From a virus: 64,000 nt of DNA. Location of the stretch: positions 28,200-92,199 of IMG/VR virus record IMGVR_UViG_3300046459_000548. One strand, written 5' to 3'. Each line of letters opens with the position of its first letter. Within the stretch, counting starts at the first letter, position 1. Made by a program: the position numbers and the translations under genes. Of this stretch, positions 23,972-32,333 are shown one piece after another. The notes under the pieces are model-generated. The model saw nothing but the letters and a program-made list of their open reading frames with translations, was not told where the DNA came from and searched no databases.

Positions 23972-24282
23972 TGGGCAGCCAGGGCCGGCGCTCAGCACCG
24001 CTTCCCAAGGGCTGGCACCGCATCCGTGCCCGCGTCCTCAGGCGTGACCGCTGGGTGTGCCAGTGGCCCATCATCACGGGCGGCATCTGCGGCGAACCCG
24101 CCAACCAGGTCGACCACAAGGTCGGCGCGGCACAAGGCGTCGACGACCATAGCGATGCGAACCTTTGGGCGTTGTGCGAGTGGCACCACAACCAGAAGAC
24201 CGGGCGCGAGGCATCGGCCGTGGCTCACGCGCTACAGCCGAGAGCAAGGCCACAAGAGAAGCACCCAGGGTTCATCAACTGA
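23971..24282 (+). CDS. HNH endonuclease (packaging-associated type)
   Basis: A 103-residue compact HNH nuclease: PKGWHRIRARVLRRDRWVCQW, then ANQVDHKVGAA for the first histidine and WALCEWHHNQKTGREA for the final HH/N part. Its small size and position about 1.3 kb before the terminase genes match HK97-type phages, where a small HNH protein helps terminase cut at cos. The gene order supports but does not prove this. Confidence 0.85.
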   Translation: MGSQGRRSAPLPKGWHRIRARVLRRDRWVCQWPIITGGICGEPANQVDHKVGAAQGVDDHSDANLWALCEWHHNQKTGREASAVAHALQPRARPQEKHPGFIN

Positions 24283-24299
24283 CCTGGGACAATGGGGAG

Positions 24300-24992
24300 A
24301 TGAAGCCCTGTCTTGTCTGCGCCACGCCCATTGAACGAGGCAGACGCAAGGGCGGGCCGCTTCCCACCTATTGCTCAACGGCATGCAAGAACAGGTCACG
24401 CCAAGAGCGCGACCGCGAGAACGGCGTCACGGAGACGCGCAAGCTTCAGGCCCGCGAGAAGGCCGAGCGGCACCGTGCTCAACGTCCCGTCCGTCCCTGC
24501 CCGTACTGCAGCGACCCCATGGCCGGCAACCGTCGGAAGCAGTGCGGCAAGACTGAGTGCGTGAAGCGGGCCAAGGCGGATCGCATGCGGGAGTACATGC
24601 GCACGCGTAGGGCTGACCCCGAGATTGCTGCCAAGCATCTTGAGTACGACCGCAAGGCGCAGCAAAAGCGCCTTGAGACAGTGGGCCATTGGCGCACGGT
24701 CTACCCCGAGCATGCGGCCCGCCTGGATGCCCAGCGCCGCATGCTTATACAGGTCGCCACAGTCGAGGAGTTCGCACCTCGCGATGTCTATGAGCGCGAC
24801 GGGTGGGCGTGCCGGCTCTGCTCTCTACCCATCGACCCGACTGTTGCCTGGCCCGACTCCATGAGCGCATCGGTCGACCACGTCGTGCCCCTGTCTAAGG
24901 GCGGCGAGCACTCCATGGCCAACACGCAGGCCGCCCACCTCGGGTGCAACAGCCGCAAGGGTGATCGACTGGCCGGCCGGGATCTCGCGTGA
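24300..24992 (+). CDS. Second HNH endonuclease with zinc knuckles
   Basis: A 230-residue protein starting MKPCLVCATPIERGRRKGGPL. Two zinc knuckles (CLVC...YCSTAC and CPYCSDPMAGNRRKQCGKTEC) and a long basic helix lead to a C-terminal HNH core: RDVYERDGWACRLCSLPID, SVDHVVPLSKGGEHSMANTQ and HLGCNSRKGDR. It sits 17 bases after the compact HNH gene. One of the two may serve packaging and the other be a free-standing homing nuclease; this one, being longer and zinc-studded, looks more like the latter. Confidence 0.85.
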   Translation: MKPCLVCATPIERGRRKGGPLPTYCSTACKNRSRQERDRENGVTETRKLQAREKAERHRAQRPVRPCPYCSDPMAGNRRKQCGKTECVKRAKADRMREYMRTRRADPEIAAKHLEYDRKAQQKRLETVGHWRTVYPEHAARLDAQRRMLIQVATVEEFAPRDVYERDGWACRLCSLPIDPTVAWPDSMSASVDHVVPLSKGGEHSMANTQAAHLGCNSRKGDRLAGRDLA

Positions 24993-25196
24993 TCACGATT
25001 CCAAGATCACCTGGGGGGTCCCCCCAAGATCATCAAAATTTACGGATCGGCCACGTTAGCAAGGCTGGGCGTGAGCAACACTGGGACTTGTTGATCATGG
25101 GCTGACCTGCGGTGATGCGAAAGGCGTCATGGTGATCTATCGCACGGCTCGAAAGGCCGGCGACTTGACCTGACATCATTTCCGCACGTCAGAGGC
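24993..25196. other. Noncoding gap before the packaging genes; candidate cos or terminator region
   Basis: About 200 bases without a credible gene. It contains TGGGGGG-T-CCCCCCA (25012-25026 region), a perfect dyad flanked by direct AAGATCA copies, and a locally AT-richer stretch (CATCAAAATTTACGGATC). In HNH/terminase-type siphoviruses cos lies in this interval. The dyad could equally be a terminator for the HNH genes. Confidence 0.35.
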
Positions 25197-25225
25197 TTGT
25201 AGCCGTTACGCATAGCCGCTACGCT
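25197..25225 (+). promoter_or_regulatory. Predicted leaderless promoter of the prim-pol-like gene
   Basis: TTGTAG (25197-25202), a 17-base spacer and TACGCT (25220-25225) lie so that the expected start of transcription coincides with the ATG at 25232, six bases after the -10. No ribosome site exists, so a leaderless mRNA is predicted. Confidence 0.5.
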
Positions 25226-25231
25226 GGTGCC

Positions 25232-25834
25232 ATGACGACGAAGCGCTGCGAGCACTGCGGGGGACCACTTCCGGTCCTGGCTCGCGGTGACGCGCGCTTC
25301 TGTTCGGGTCGTTGCCGCACCGCGGCCTGTCGCCGGCGACAGCGGGCGACAGATCCGGTTCCTTCGGCGATGACTCGGCGCCGACAGTGGGTGCGACACA
25401 CGGACCGGAAGGTGCCACTGGCTGTTGGCCGGCGGCACGTCGGGCCTGCATCATCGACTGATTCGTCGACGTGGGCCACGTACCGCACCGCAGACCGGTC
25501 ACCGGCAGGGCAAGGCCTGGGGTTCGTCCTCACCGCCGAGGACCGCATCGTGTGCATCGACTTGGACCACGCCATGCGCGACGGTGAACTGCTGCCGTGG
25601 GCGCGGAACATCGTGGACCGTCTGCCAGCCTCGTACATCGAGGTGTCGCCCTCCGGGACCGGGCTGCATATCTGGGGGACTGGCGAGGTTGGCCGGGGCC
25701 GGAAGGTTCGCCGCGGCGAGGTCGCGATCGAGGTGTATGACCGGGCCCGGTACATCACGGTGACCCGTCAGCCGTTTGAAGATGCTCCGTCGAAGCTCGC
25801 CGACCTGTCGAAGGTAATTGCCGACTTGCTGTGA
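25232..25834 (+). CDS. Prim-pol (archaeo-eukaryotic primase)-like protein
   Basis: A 200-residue protein. An N-terminal zinc knuckle (CEHCGGPLPVLARGDARFCSGRC) is followed by a bifunctional primase/polymerase-like domain: PLAVGRRHVGPASSTDSSTWATY, the acidic motif IVCIDLDH, the SPSGTGLHIWG strand with its S-x-H character, and IEVYDRARYITVTRQPF. These match the three catalytic AEP motifs in order. The helicase part seen in larger plasmid or phage primases is missing. It stands immediately before the terminase genes, a position in which many actinophages carry this protein. Role in replication or packaging is uncertain. Confidence 0.75.
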   Translation: MTTKRCEHCGGPLPVLARGDARFCSGRCRTAACRRRQRATDPVPSAMTRRRQWVRHTDRKVPLAVGRRHVGPASSTDSSTWATYRTADRSPAGQGLGFVLTAEDRIVCIDLDHAMRDGELLPWARNIVDRLPASYIEVSPSGTGLHIWGTGEVGRGRKVRRGEVAIEVYDRARYITVTRQPFEDAPSKLADLSKVIADLL

Positions 25835-25847
25835 GGGGGTGGCCCTG

Positions 25848-26306
25848 ATGGCTGGTCGCGGCATGGCACCGAAGGCGACGCGCTCGCGTTCGACGGACGC
25901 CAAGGCCCGGGATGCGGAGATGCGGCGCATCGAGGACGACGGCGAGTTGCGCGGACCTCCCCTGCCTGAGGGAGTCCTCCCGGATGGTGAGGACTGGCAC
26001 CCTCGAACTCGGCAGTGGTGGGACACCTGGCGAAGGTCTCCGCAAGCTCAGACGTTTATCGACACCGACTGGGACTTCCTTCTCGACACGGCACTTCTCC
26101 ACGCGATCATGTGGAGCCGCGGTAGATGGGAATTCGCCTCCGAGGTCCGTCTGCGGGCCGCGAAGTACGGGGCGACGCCGGAGGACCCGATGCGCCTGAA
26201 GTTGAAGATCGAGACTCCGGCGGACAGGCAGCCTCCTGCCGAGACGCCGCGGACGACGTCGGATCGTCGTAAGAACCTGCGGATCGTTGACGACGCCGCC
26301 GGGTAG
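25848..26306 (+). CDS. terS: Terminase small subunit
   Basis: A 152-residue protein directly upstream of the large terminase. It begins with basic MAGRGMAPKATRSRSTDAKARDAEM and contains DWHPRTRQWWDTWRRSPQAQTFIDTDWDFL and LLHAIMWSRGRWEFASEVRLRAAKYGATPEDPMRL, the pattern of actinophage small terminases that recognise the packaging site. GAGGGGG precedes the ATG. Assignment rests on these motifs and on position. Confidence 0.8.
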   Translation: MAGRGMAPKATRSRSTDAKARDAEMRRIEDDGELRGPPLPEGVLPDGEDWHPRTRQWWDTWRRSPQAQTFIDTDWDFLLDTALLHAIMWSRGRWEFASEVRLRAAKYGATPEDPMRLKLKIETPADRQPPAETPRTTSDRRKNLRIVDDAAG

Positions 26307-26314
26307 GGGGTGCC

Positions 26315-28978
26315 GTGCCTTGGAATGGCGGTACGCCCGAGCAGCCCTTTCCATCGCTGGGCCCGCAGATCGTCGAGCACATCGAGGAGTTCCTCTGCCA
26401 CGGCCCTGGCGACGTTGTCGGCGAGCCGATCGAACTGGACGATGAGTTCTACGCGTTCATCGTCAAGGCCTACCGTCTCGACCCGGAGACGGGCCGCCGT
26501 ATGTACCGGCGGGCGTTCCTGTCACGCGCGAAAGGGCGGGCCAAGTCGGAGATCGCCGGGATGCTCGTGTGCGCGGAGGCCCTGTTCCCGGTCCGCTTCG
26601 ACGGATGGGATGCGAACGGGGAGCCGGTCGGACGGCCGGTGAAGTCGCCGTTCATCCGCTGCCTGGCCACGGAAGAAGGCCAGTCGGGAAACACCTACGA
26701 CAACGTCTCGACGATGCTCGAGTATCTGGTCGAGAACCACGGTGACGACTTCCCGGGGATCGACATCGGCAAGTCGGCGCAGTCGTCGAGCCGGATCATC
26801 CTGCATCACCAGCGCGGCGAAATCACCCCGTCGACGGCGTCGTCTGCGGCGAAGGACGGCGGCAAGGAGACCTTCGCGGTGTTTGATGAGCCCATGGCTC
26901 TCGACACCCCCATACCAACCCCCGACGGCTGGAAGCAGATTGGCGACCTGAAAACCGGCGACTACGTCTACGGCGTGGACGGCCGCCCGATCCTCGTCTG
27001 GGGCGTAGCGCCGATCAAGCGCGATCGCCCCTGCTTCCGCGTGACCTTCGATGACGGCGCATCGGTGGTTACCGACGCCACTCACCGCTGGCACGTCTTC
27101 GACCGCAAGTCCACTAAAAAGTGGGCCGAGTGGACGACGCAGCAGATGGCGGACGCCAACTGGTACGGCGGCAAGCGGTTCGCCGTGGCGCAGGCTGCAG
27201 CGCTGGAAGCCGACGAAACGACGCTCCCGCTGGACCCGTATGTCCTGGGATTGTGGCTCGGCGACGGAGACGAGCGCGCTGCAACGCTCGCCGTGGGTCG
27301 CGACGACCTCGACGGCATGCTCGCAGAGCTTCACCGCGTCGGGTTCACGACCTCCGTCTACGACTACTCGGAAGATCGGGGCGCCGTCGCGGTCCGGTTC
27401 AACCACGGCCAGCGGTACGGCAAGAGCGGCACCTCGCAAGGCGCGCTGCGGGCGCTGGGAGTGCTGGAGAACAAGCATGCTCCGGACTCCTACCTATGGG
27501 CGTCCCGCGAGCAGCGCTTGGCGCTCCTGCAGGGCCTGATGGACAGCGACGGCTACGTCAACGAGCGCGGGAACTGCATCTTCACGAGCTCCTCGCGCGC
27601 CCTGGCGGACGCTGTTGTCCAGCTGGTGCGCTCGCTGGGCTGGCGCACGAGCGCAGGCCACTGGAGTTCGGACGAGCGCTGGAAGTCGCGGGTCACGGGA
27701 ACGTGGCGGGTCTCTTTCACGCCGTCAGGGATGGTTCCGTTCCGCATGAAGCGCAAGGCGGAGCGCTGCCGCCCGGTGGTCGCCGAGAAGACTCGGGCGA
27801 TCACGTCCATTGAGCCGGTGGAGTCGGTACCTGTCCGCTGCATCGCGGTGGACTCCGAAGATCACCTGTTCCTGGCTGGCGAGTCGATGCTTCCGACGCA
27901 CAACACGCACCTGTACGTGCTTCCGGAGCTGCGGCGCATGCACGGCACGGTCCGCCGCAACCTGCGGAAGCGCAAGGAAGCTGAACCGTGGTGCCTTGAG
28001 ACGTCGACGATGTACGAGCCGGGCCAGGACTCGGTGGCCGAAGCGACGCACACGTACTACAAGGCGATCAAGGAGGGGCGAGTTCGGGACGCGGACGCTG
28101 CCGGTCTCCTCTTCGATCATCGTCAGGCGAAGGACGGTACGGACCTCGCGGATCGTGACGCGCTCCTTGCTGGGCTCCGCGAGGCTTACGGGCCGGCCGC
28201 GGCCTGGATGGATCTGGACGGCATCGTTGCGGAGATTTGGGATCCGCAGTCGGCGCCTTCGGATTCGCGCCGGTACTGGTTGAACCAGCCGGTTGCGGCG
28301 GAGGATGCGCTGCTGGATCCGGCGGAGTGGGCGAAGTGTGCGTCGGAGCTTCGGCTCGAGGACGGCGACGACATCGTTCTCGGCTTCGATGGCGGCAAGT
28401 CGGATGACGCGACCGCGCTGGTCGCAATGCGGGTGTCGGACCGTCTCGTGCAGCCGCTGGGAATCTGGGAGCGCCCGGATGGTCCGCTGGCGAAGGGCTG
28501 GGAGGTCGACCGTAAGCAGGTCTCTGATCTGGTGGCGCATGCCTTCGGCCGCTACGGGGTGCGGGCGTTTTTCGCCGACGTGAAGCTGTGGGAGTCGTAC
28601 ATCGACGAGTGGACGGACACCTACCGGGATGAACTGTTGGCGAAGGCGTCTGCGAAGTCGCTGATCGGCTACGACATGCGGGGGCATCAGCAGGAGTTGA
28701 CGAAGGCGACTGAGGCGCTGGTGCAGGCGATCGCAGACGGCAAGCTCCCGCACACGAACCATCCGATCTTGAACCGGCATGTCGGCAACGCGCGGCGCCG
28801 GCCGAACCGTTTCGGCGTCAGCTTCGGCAAGGAGTCGCGTGAGTCGCCAAAGAAAGTGGACGGGTTCGCGGCGATGCAGCTGGCGGATATGGCGAGGCGG
28901 GCGCTGCTCGCGTCGTCTGAGTGGACGAAGCGGCAGAAGAAGCGGCAGCGGACGGGGCGGGTTCATGGCTTTGGGTGA
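26315..28978 (+). CDS. terL: Terminase large subunit interrupted by an in-frame intein
   Basis: An 887-residue precursor (GTG start after TAGGGGG). Exteins total 549 residues. The N-extein carries the ATPase with RRAFLSRAKGRAKSEIAGM and the Walker B strand ETFAVFDE (D191, E192). The C-extein resumes THLYVLPELRRMHGT and has the RNase H-like nuclease (DIVLGFDGGKSDDATALVA; later FFADVKLWESYIDEW). The intein spans residues 193-530 and sits exactly at the DE/TH junction of the ATPase site, so an unspliced protein should be inactive. TerL cuts concatemers and pumps DNA into proheads. It is followed by portal, as expected. Confidence 0.9.
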   Translation: MPWNGGTPEQPFPSLGPQIVEHIEEFLCHGPGDVVGEPIELDDEFYAFIVKAYRLDPETGRRMYRRAFLSRAKGRAKSEIAGMLVCAEALFPVRFDGWDANGEPVGRPVKSPFIRCLATEEGQSGNTYDNVSTMLEYLVENHGDDFPGIDIGKSAQSSSRIILHHQRGEITPSTASSAAKDGGKETFAVFDEPMALDTPIPTPDGWKQIGDLKTGDYVYGVDGRPILVWGVAPIKRDRPCFRVTFDDGASVVTDATHRWHVFDRKSTKKWAEWTTQQMADANWYGGKRFAVAQAAALEADETTLPLDPYVLGLWLGDGDERAATLAVGRDDLDGMLAELHRVGFTTSVYDYSEDRGAVAVRFNHGQRYGKSGTSQGALRALGVLENKHAPDSYLWASREQRLALLQGLMDSDGYVNERGNCIFTSSSRALADAVVQLVRSLGWRTSAGHWSSDERWKSRVTGTWRVSFTPSGMVPFRMKRKAERCRPVVAEKTRAITSIEPVESVPVRCIAVDSEDHLFLAGESMLPTHNTHLYVLPELRRMHGTVRRNLRKRKEAEPWCLETSTMYEPGQDSVAEATHTYYKAIKEGRVRDADAAGLLFDHRQAKDGTDLADRDALLAGLREAYGPAAAWMDLDGIVAEIWDPQSAPSDSRRYWLNQPVAAEDALLDPAEWAKCASELRLEDGDDIVLGFDGGKSDDATALVAMRVSDRLVQPLGIWERPDGPLAKGWEVDRKQVSDLVAHAFGRYGVRAFFADVKLWESYIDEWTDTYRDELLAKASAKSLIGYDMRGHQQELTKATEALVQAIADGKLPHTNHPILNRHVGNARRRPNRFGVSFGKESRESPKKVDGFAAMQLADMARRALLASSEWTKRQKKRQRTGRVHGFG
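26891..27904 (+). other. Class 3-like intein with LAGLIDADG homing endonuclease (inside terL)
   Basis: A 338-residue insertion between extein residues E192 and T531 of the precursor. Block A (ALDTPIPTPDGWKQIGDL) is preceded by Pro at position 1 instead of Cys/Ser. The WCT triad that defines class 3 inteins is present: Trp67 (TDATHRW, block B), Cys317 (PVRCIAVD, block F) and Thr336 before the terminal His337-Asn338 (PTHN). The +1 residue is Thr. Two LAGLIDADG-like helices are visible (YVLGLWLGDGD and ALLQGLMDSDGYV), so homing activity may remain. Splicing is predicted from these motifs, not tested. Confidence 0.88.
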
Positions 28979-28993
28979 GGGGGTGGGCGGCGC

Positions 28994-30409
28994 GTGGTGA
29001 TGGGCACGAATGAGACGGTGTCGACGGCGCAGCGCCTGCTAAAGCTGCGGGCCGATGAGCAGGTCCGGCTGAAGAAGATCGCCGACTATATGGCTGGCCG
29101 GCATGCGAGCGTGTATGTGCCGCGGGGTGCGCGGGCGGAGTACCGGTGGCTGCTGGAGCGGGCCAAGGTCAAGATCCTGCCGCTGATCGTGACGGTCGTC
29201 GCGCAGAACATGTACGTCGACGGGTACCGGCCGGCAGGCAAGGACGAGAACGCAGCGCCGTGGGCGACGTGGCAGGCGAACCGTCTGGATGCCCGTCAGC
29301 ATGGCGTCCACCGGGCGGCGCTGACGTATGGGGCCGCGTATACGGTGGTGATGCCGGGCACTCCGACGCCGGTGGTCACCCCGTTTTCGCCGCGTCGGTT
29401 GACGGCCTTGTATGCGGATCCGGTGAATGACGAGTGGCCGCTGTATGCGGTCGAGGACCGGGTGGAGAACACGCCGGACGGTCAGCAGCGTGTGGTCCGC
29501 GTCTATGACGATCAGGCCAGGTATTCGCTGGTGTCGAAGGTCGACGGCTCGGACTTGCGGGCGGCGAAGGATACGCCGGTTCAGGAGCATGGTCTGGGCG
29601 TGTGTCCGGTGGTCCGGTTCGTCAACACCGACGATCTGGACGGCGACGGGGTGATGGGCGAGGTCGAGCCACTGATCGACGCCCAGGATCAGCTGAACAT
29701 GACCACCTTCAATCTGATGATGGCGCAGCAGTATGCGGCGTTCCGGCAGCGCTGGGTGACGGGCATGGTGCCTCCGGAGGACGAGTCAGGGAATCCGGTG
29801 GAGCCGTTCCGGTCCCGGGTGGATGGCCTGTTCGTCGCCGAGGACGCCGACACGAAGTTCGGCGAGTTCGGCGCTACGGACCTGAAGGGCTACCTGGACT
29901 CGACGGAGGCGACGATCCGGCACATTGCGACGCTGTCGCAGGTGCCTCCGTATCACCTGCTCGGGCACATGACGAACCTGTCGGCGGAAGCGCTGGCTGC
30001 GGCCCGGGACGGCCTGGACCGCAAGTGCGGTGAGCGCGAGTCGTCGTTCGGTGAGGCGTGGGAGCAGACGCTGCGTCTGGCGGGTCTCGCCGCTGGCGAT
30101 CGGGAGGCGTGGGCGGACACTTCAGCGCAGGTCGTGTGGCGGGATACGTCGGCGCGGTCGCTGGCTCAGACAGTCGATGCGCTCGGCAAGCTGGTGACGA
30201 TGCTGGGTGTGCCGCCGCAGGAGCTTTGGGAGCGGGTACCGGGTGTGACGCAGACGGATGTGGAGCGCTGGAAGACGGCTGCCCACGAGACGGATGCGAT
30301 GGCCCGCATGAACGACATCATCGCCAAGCAGATGGCTCCGCAGGTGCAGCAGCTCAATGGGGCGACTCCGGCTTCTCCGCCGCCTGCTGATCCGAAGGTA
30401 GCGGCGTGA
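28994..30409 (+). CDS. Portal protein (SPP1 gp6-like)
   Basis: A 471-residue portal protein that would form the dodecameric DNA gate of the capsid. It begins TAQRLLKLRADEQVRLKKIADYMAG, contains VTVVAQNMYVDGYRP, then the portal core VVRFVNTDDLDGDGVMGEVEPLIDAQDQLNMTTFNLMMAQQ and LSQVPPYHLLGHMTNLSAEALAAA. Length and order match Gp6-type portals. GTG at 28994 gives the longest frame; ATG at 29000 is an alternative. It lies between terL and the MuF-like gene. Confidence 0.88.
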   Translation: MVMGTNETVSTAQRLLKLRADEQVRLKKIADYMAGRHASVYVPRGARAEYRWLLERAKVKILPLIVTVVAQNMYVDGYRPAGKDENAAPWATWQANRLDARQHGVHRAALTYGAAYTVVMPGTPTPVVTPFSPRRLTALYADPVNDEWPLYAVEDRVENTPDGQQRVVRVYDDQARYSLVSKVDGSDLRAAKDTPVQEHGLGVCPVVRFVNTDDLDGDGVMGEVEPLIDAQDQLNMTTFNLMMAQQYAAFRQRWVTGMVPPEDESGNPVEPFRSRVDGLFVAEDADTKFGEFGATDLKGYLDSTEATIRHIATLSQVPPYHLLGHMTNLSAEALAAARDGLDRKCGERESSFGEAWEQTLRLAGLAAGDREAWADTSAQVVWRDTSARSLAQTVDALGKLVTMLGVPPQELWERVPGVTQTDVERWKTAAHETDAMARMNDIIAKQMAPQVQQLNGATPASPPPADPKVAA

Positions 30410-31185
30410 CGGCGAGTTCGCAGTTGGCGTCGGGATATCGGCGGACGCAGGCGCTGCTGGCGGCCCGACTGGTGCAGCAGATCGCCAGGACGTGGCGGCA
30501 GCTGGTGAACCCGGCGAACGTCGATGCGTCGTGGCCTGCTCTGCGGGCGCTGCTGGTTCCGCTGGTGCAGCAGACCCGGGCGCAGTCGGCGACGCTGGCT
30601 GCCTCGGCATATATGCAGGCGCGGCATGCGGCTGGGGTTGAGGATGGGCTGTTCCATCCGCCCGTGCCGAGCGCCTTGGAGTTGCCGCGGCTGGAGGCCA
30701 TGTTGGATGTGACCGGCCCGGTGGAGTTCAAGCGTGCCATCGCCGCAGGCAAGACCGAGCAGCAGGCGGTGGACGCCGCGGCGGTGCGGATGGCGGGGTC
30801 GACGCAGTATCTGGCGTTGGAGGGCGGCCGGTCGGTCATGCAGGAGGCGATCCGGCATGACGAGCGGGCGACGGGCTGGTCGCGGGTCACGGACAACGAT
30901 CCGTGTGCATGGTGCGCGATGCTCGCCTCCCGCGGCCCGGTGTACAAGTCGGCGAAGACTGCGGGAGATCCACGGAAGGGCGGCACCTCGTACCACGACC
31001 ACTGCGGGTGCCAGGCGTGGCCTGCGTTCACGATGGACGAGCCGTTCGTCGGCCTCGCCGAGAAGCTGTATGAGGACTGGCGGCGTGAGACGCGGGGCAC
31101 TGGCGGCCAGGATGCGGTGAACGCATTCCGTCGGTGGTGGGAAGCCGAAGGCCGGGCCGGGTACACGGCTCCGGCTCGACCGTAG
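30406..31185 (+). CDS. MuF-like minor head protein (VG15-type)
   Basis: A 259-residue protein overlapping the portal gene by GTGA. The N-terminal half is helical. The C-terminal half carries NDPCAWCAMLASRGPVYKSA and YHDHCGCQAWP, the Cys/His-rich end typical of VG15/MuF minor capsid proteins injected or retained with the portal. In actinophages this gene sits between portal and scaffold, as here. Confidence 0.8.
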   Translation: MTASSQLASGYRRTQALLAARLVQQIARTWRQLVNPANVDASWPALRALLVPLVQQTRAQSATLAASAYMQARHAAGVEDGLFHPPVPSALELPRLEAMLDVTGPVEFKRAIAAGKTEQQAVDAAAVRMAGSTQYLALEGGRSVMQEAIRHDERATGWSRVTDNDPCAWCAMLASRGPVYKSAKTAGDPRKGGTSYHDHCGCQAWPAFTMDEPFVGLAEKLYEDWRRETRGTGGQDAVNAFRRWWEAEGRAGYTAPARP

Positions 31186-31200
31186 CGAGGGGAGGTGATC

Positions 31201-31464
31201 ATGGCGCAGCAGTCAGACCAGGAGATGCAGGATCTGGTGAAGGCCGGCAAGGCGATGCCCGCACCCGGGAAGTCGCCGGGCCGTTTCCCGATCGAGAACC
31301 GTCAGGACCTGGAGAACGCGATCCGCGCGGTGGGCCGGGTTCAGCCCAACACCGATGCGGCACGGGCTTCCGTGCGCCGCTTCATCCAGAAGCGGGCCGG
31401 CGAGCTCAAGCTGGAGAGCCTCATCCCGTCCAACTGGGCGGCGGACGGTTCACTGAAGCCCTGA
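31201..31464 (+). CDS. Small head-module protein (DUF6582-like)
   Basis: An 87-residue protein with a strong GGGGAGG site before the ATG. FPIENRQDLENAIRAVGRVQPN, RRFIQKRAGELKLESLIPSNW and the end of the protein match small actinophage proteins that I associate with DUF6582. It lies just before the scaffold gene and may be a capsid accessory. Function unproven. Confidence 0.65.
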   Translation: MAQQSDQEMQDLVKAGKAMPAPGKSPGRFPIENRQDLENAIRAVGRVQPNTDAARASVRRFIQKRAGELKLESLIPSNWAADGSLKP

Positions 31465-31526
31465 CCGCCCTCGGGGTGCCGGGTCGCCGCCGACAGGCAG
31501 CGGCTACCGGCAGCCCCCTATTTTGT

Positions 31527-31549
31527 GCGCTTGCCGACACGGCGGGCGC
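31527..31549 (+). terminator. Hairpin with T5 run before the scaffold gene
   Basis: GCGCTTGCC (31527-31535) pairs with GGCGGGCGC (31541-31549) over nine positions including two G-U pairs, followed by CTTTTTCATG. This is the most classical rho-independent terminator in the head module and would separate early packaging genes from high-level capsid expression. Confidence 0.7.
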
Positions 31550-31617
31550 CTTTTTCATGCCCGAACGCCGTCTGCCCGGCAGGGCGAGGCGGCCATCCCG
31601 ACACGGGAGTCTCCATC

Positions 31618-32259
31618 ATGTCCGAATCCACTCCTGAGGCGGCCGTGGAGCCGTCCGGTGATGCGCAGGCGCAGCAAATGATTGCCGACGCTGTCACCGC
31701 AGGCCAGTTCCTCAACAAGCCCCAGGCTCCCCAGCCTGCGGCCACCCCCGTTACCCCGGCGGGCACCGAACCGGAGCCGAAGGACTGGGAGTCCGAGGCG
31801 ACGAAATGGAAGGCCCTGGCCAGGCAGCACGAGAACAAGCACCTGGCCGCTCTCGGCTTCAAGTCGAAGGACGAGATCGAAGCGCTGCGGCAGGCCGCCC
31901 AGAAGCACCAGGAAGCCGAGGACGCCCAGAAGACGGAGATCCAGCGGGCGACCGAGCGGGCGCAGACCTTCGAACAGCAGCTCGCCGACATGAAGGCGAC
32001 GAACGCCCGGCTACTGGCCGCCGCGACACACAACATCCCCCCGGAGCTCATCGACCTCCTCGGATCGGGCACGGACGAAGAGATCAGCTCGCGGGCCGAA
32101 CTCCTCGCCGAACGTCTCAAGGCGTCGGCGCCGACCCCTGCAGTACCCAGCACGCAGCGCCCTGTTGAGGCGCTGACCGCCGGAGCGGCCCCGGCTTCCA
32201 GTTCGGCCGCCGCGACCCCGGACCAGTGGATTCGCAGCATGGCCGGCCGCACCCCCTGA
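31618..32259 (+). CDS. Capsid scaffold protein
   Basis: A 213-residue, acidic, largely coiled-coil protein. Key segments are KWKALARQHENKHLAALGFKSKDEIEALRQAAQ, TEIQRATERAQTFEQQLADMKATNARLL and a disordered Pro/Ala C-terminus. Composition, length and position immediately before the major capsid gene are typical of siphovirus scaffolds. Assigned mainly on context. Confidence 0.75.
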   Translation: MSESTPEAAVEPSGDAQAQQMIADAVTAGQFLNKPQAPQPAATPVTPAGTEPEPKDWESEATKWKALARQHENKHLAALGFKSKDEIEALRQAAQKHQEAEDAQKTEIQRATERAQTFEQQLADMKATNARLLAAATHNIPPELIDLLGSGTDEEISSRAELLAERLKASAPTPAVPSTQRPVEALTAGAAPASSSAAATPDQWIRSMAGRTP

Positions 32260-32333
32260 CCTGACCTGATCGCAGCTACCGGAGTTCCCACGCTACGGGG
32301 CCGGGGCCGCTGCATGCTCGGAAGGAGCACCCC

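Noticed and set aside
27725-28966. Long minus-strand open frame (413 codons) opposite the C-extein of terL
   Set aside because: Arg/Leu/Pro-rich composition typical of the antisense shadow of a GC-rich gene; no ribosome site and no recognisable motif.
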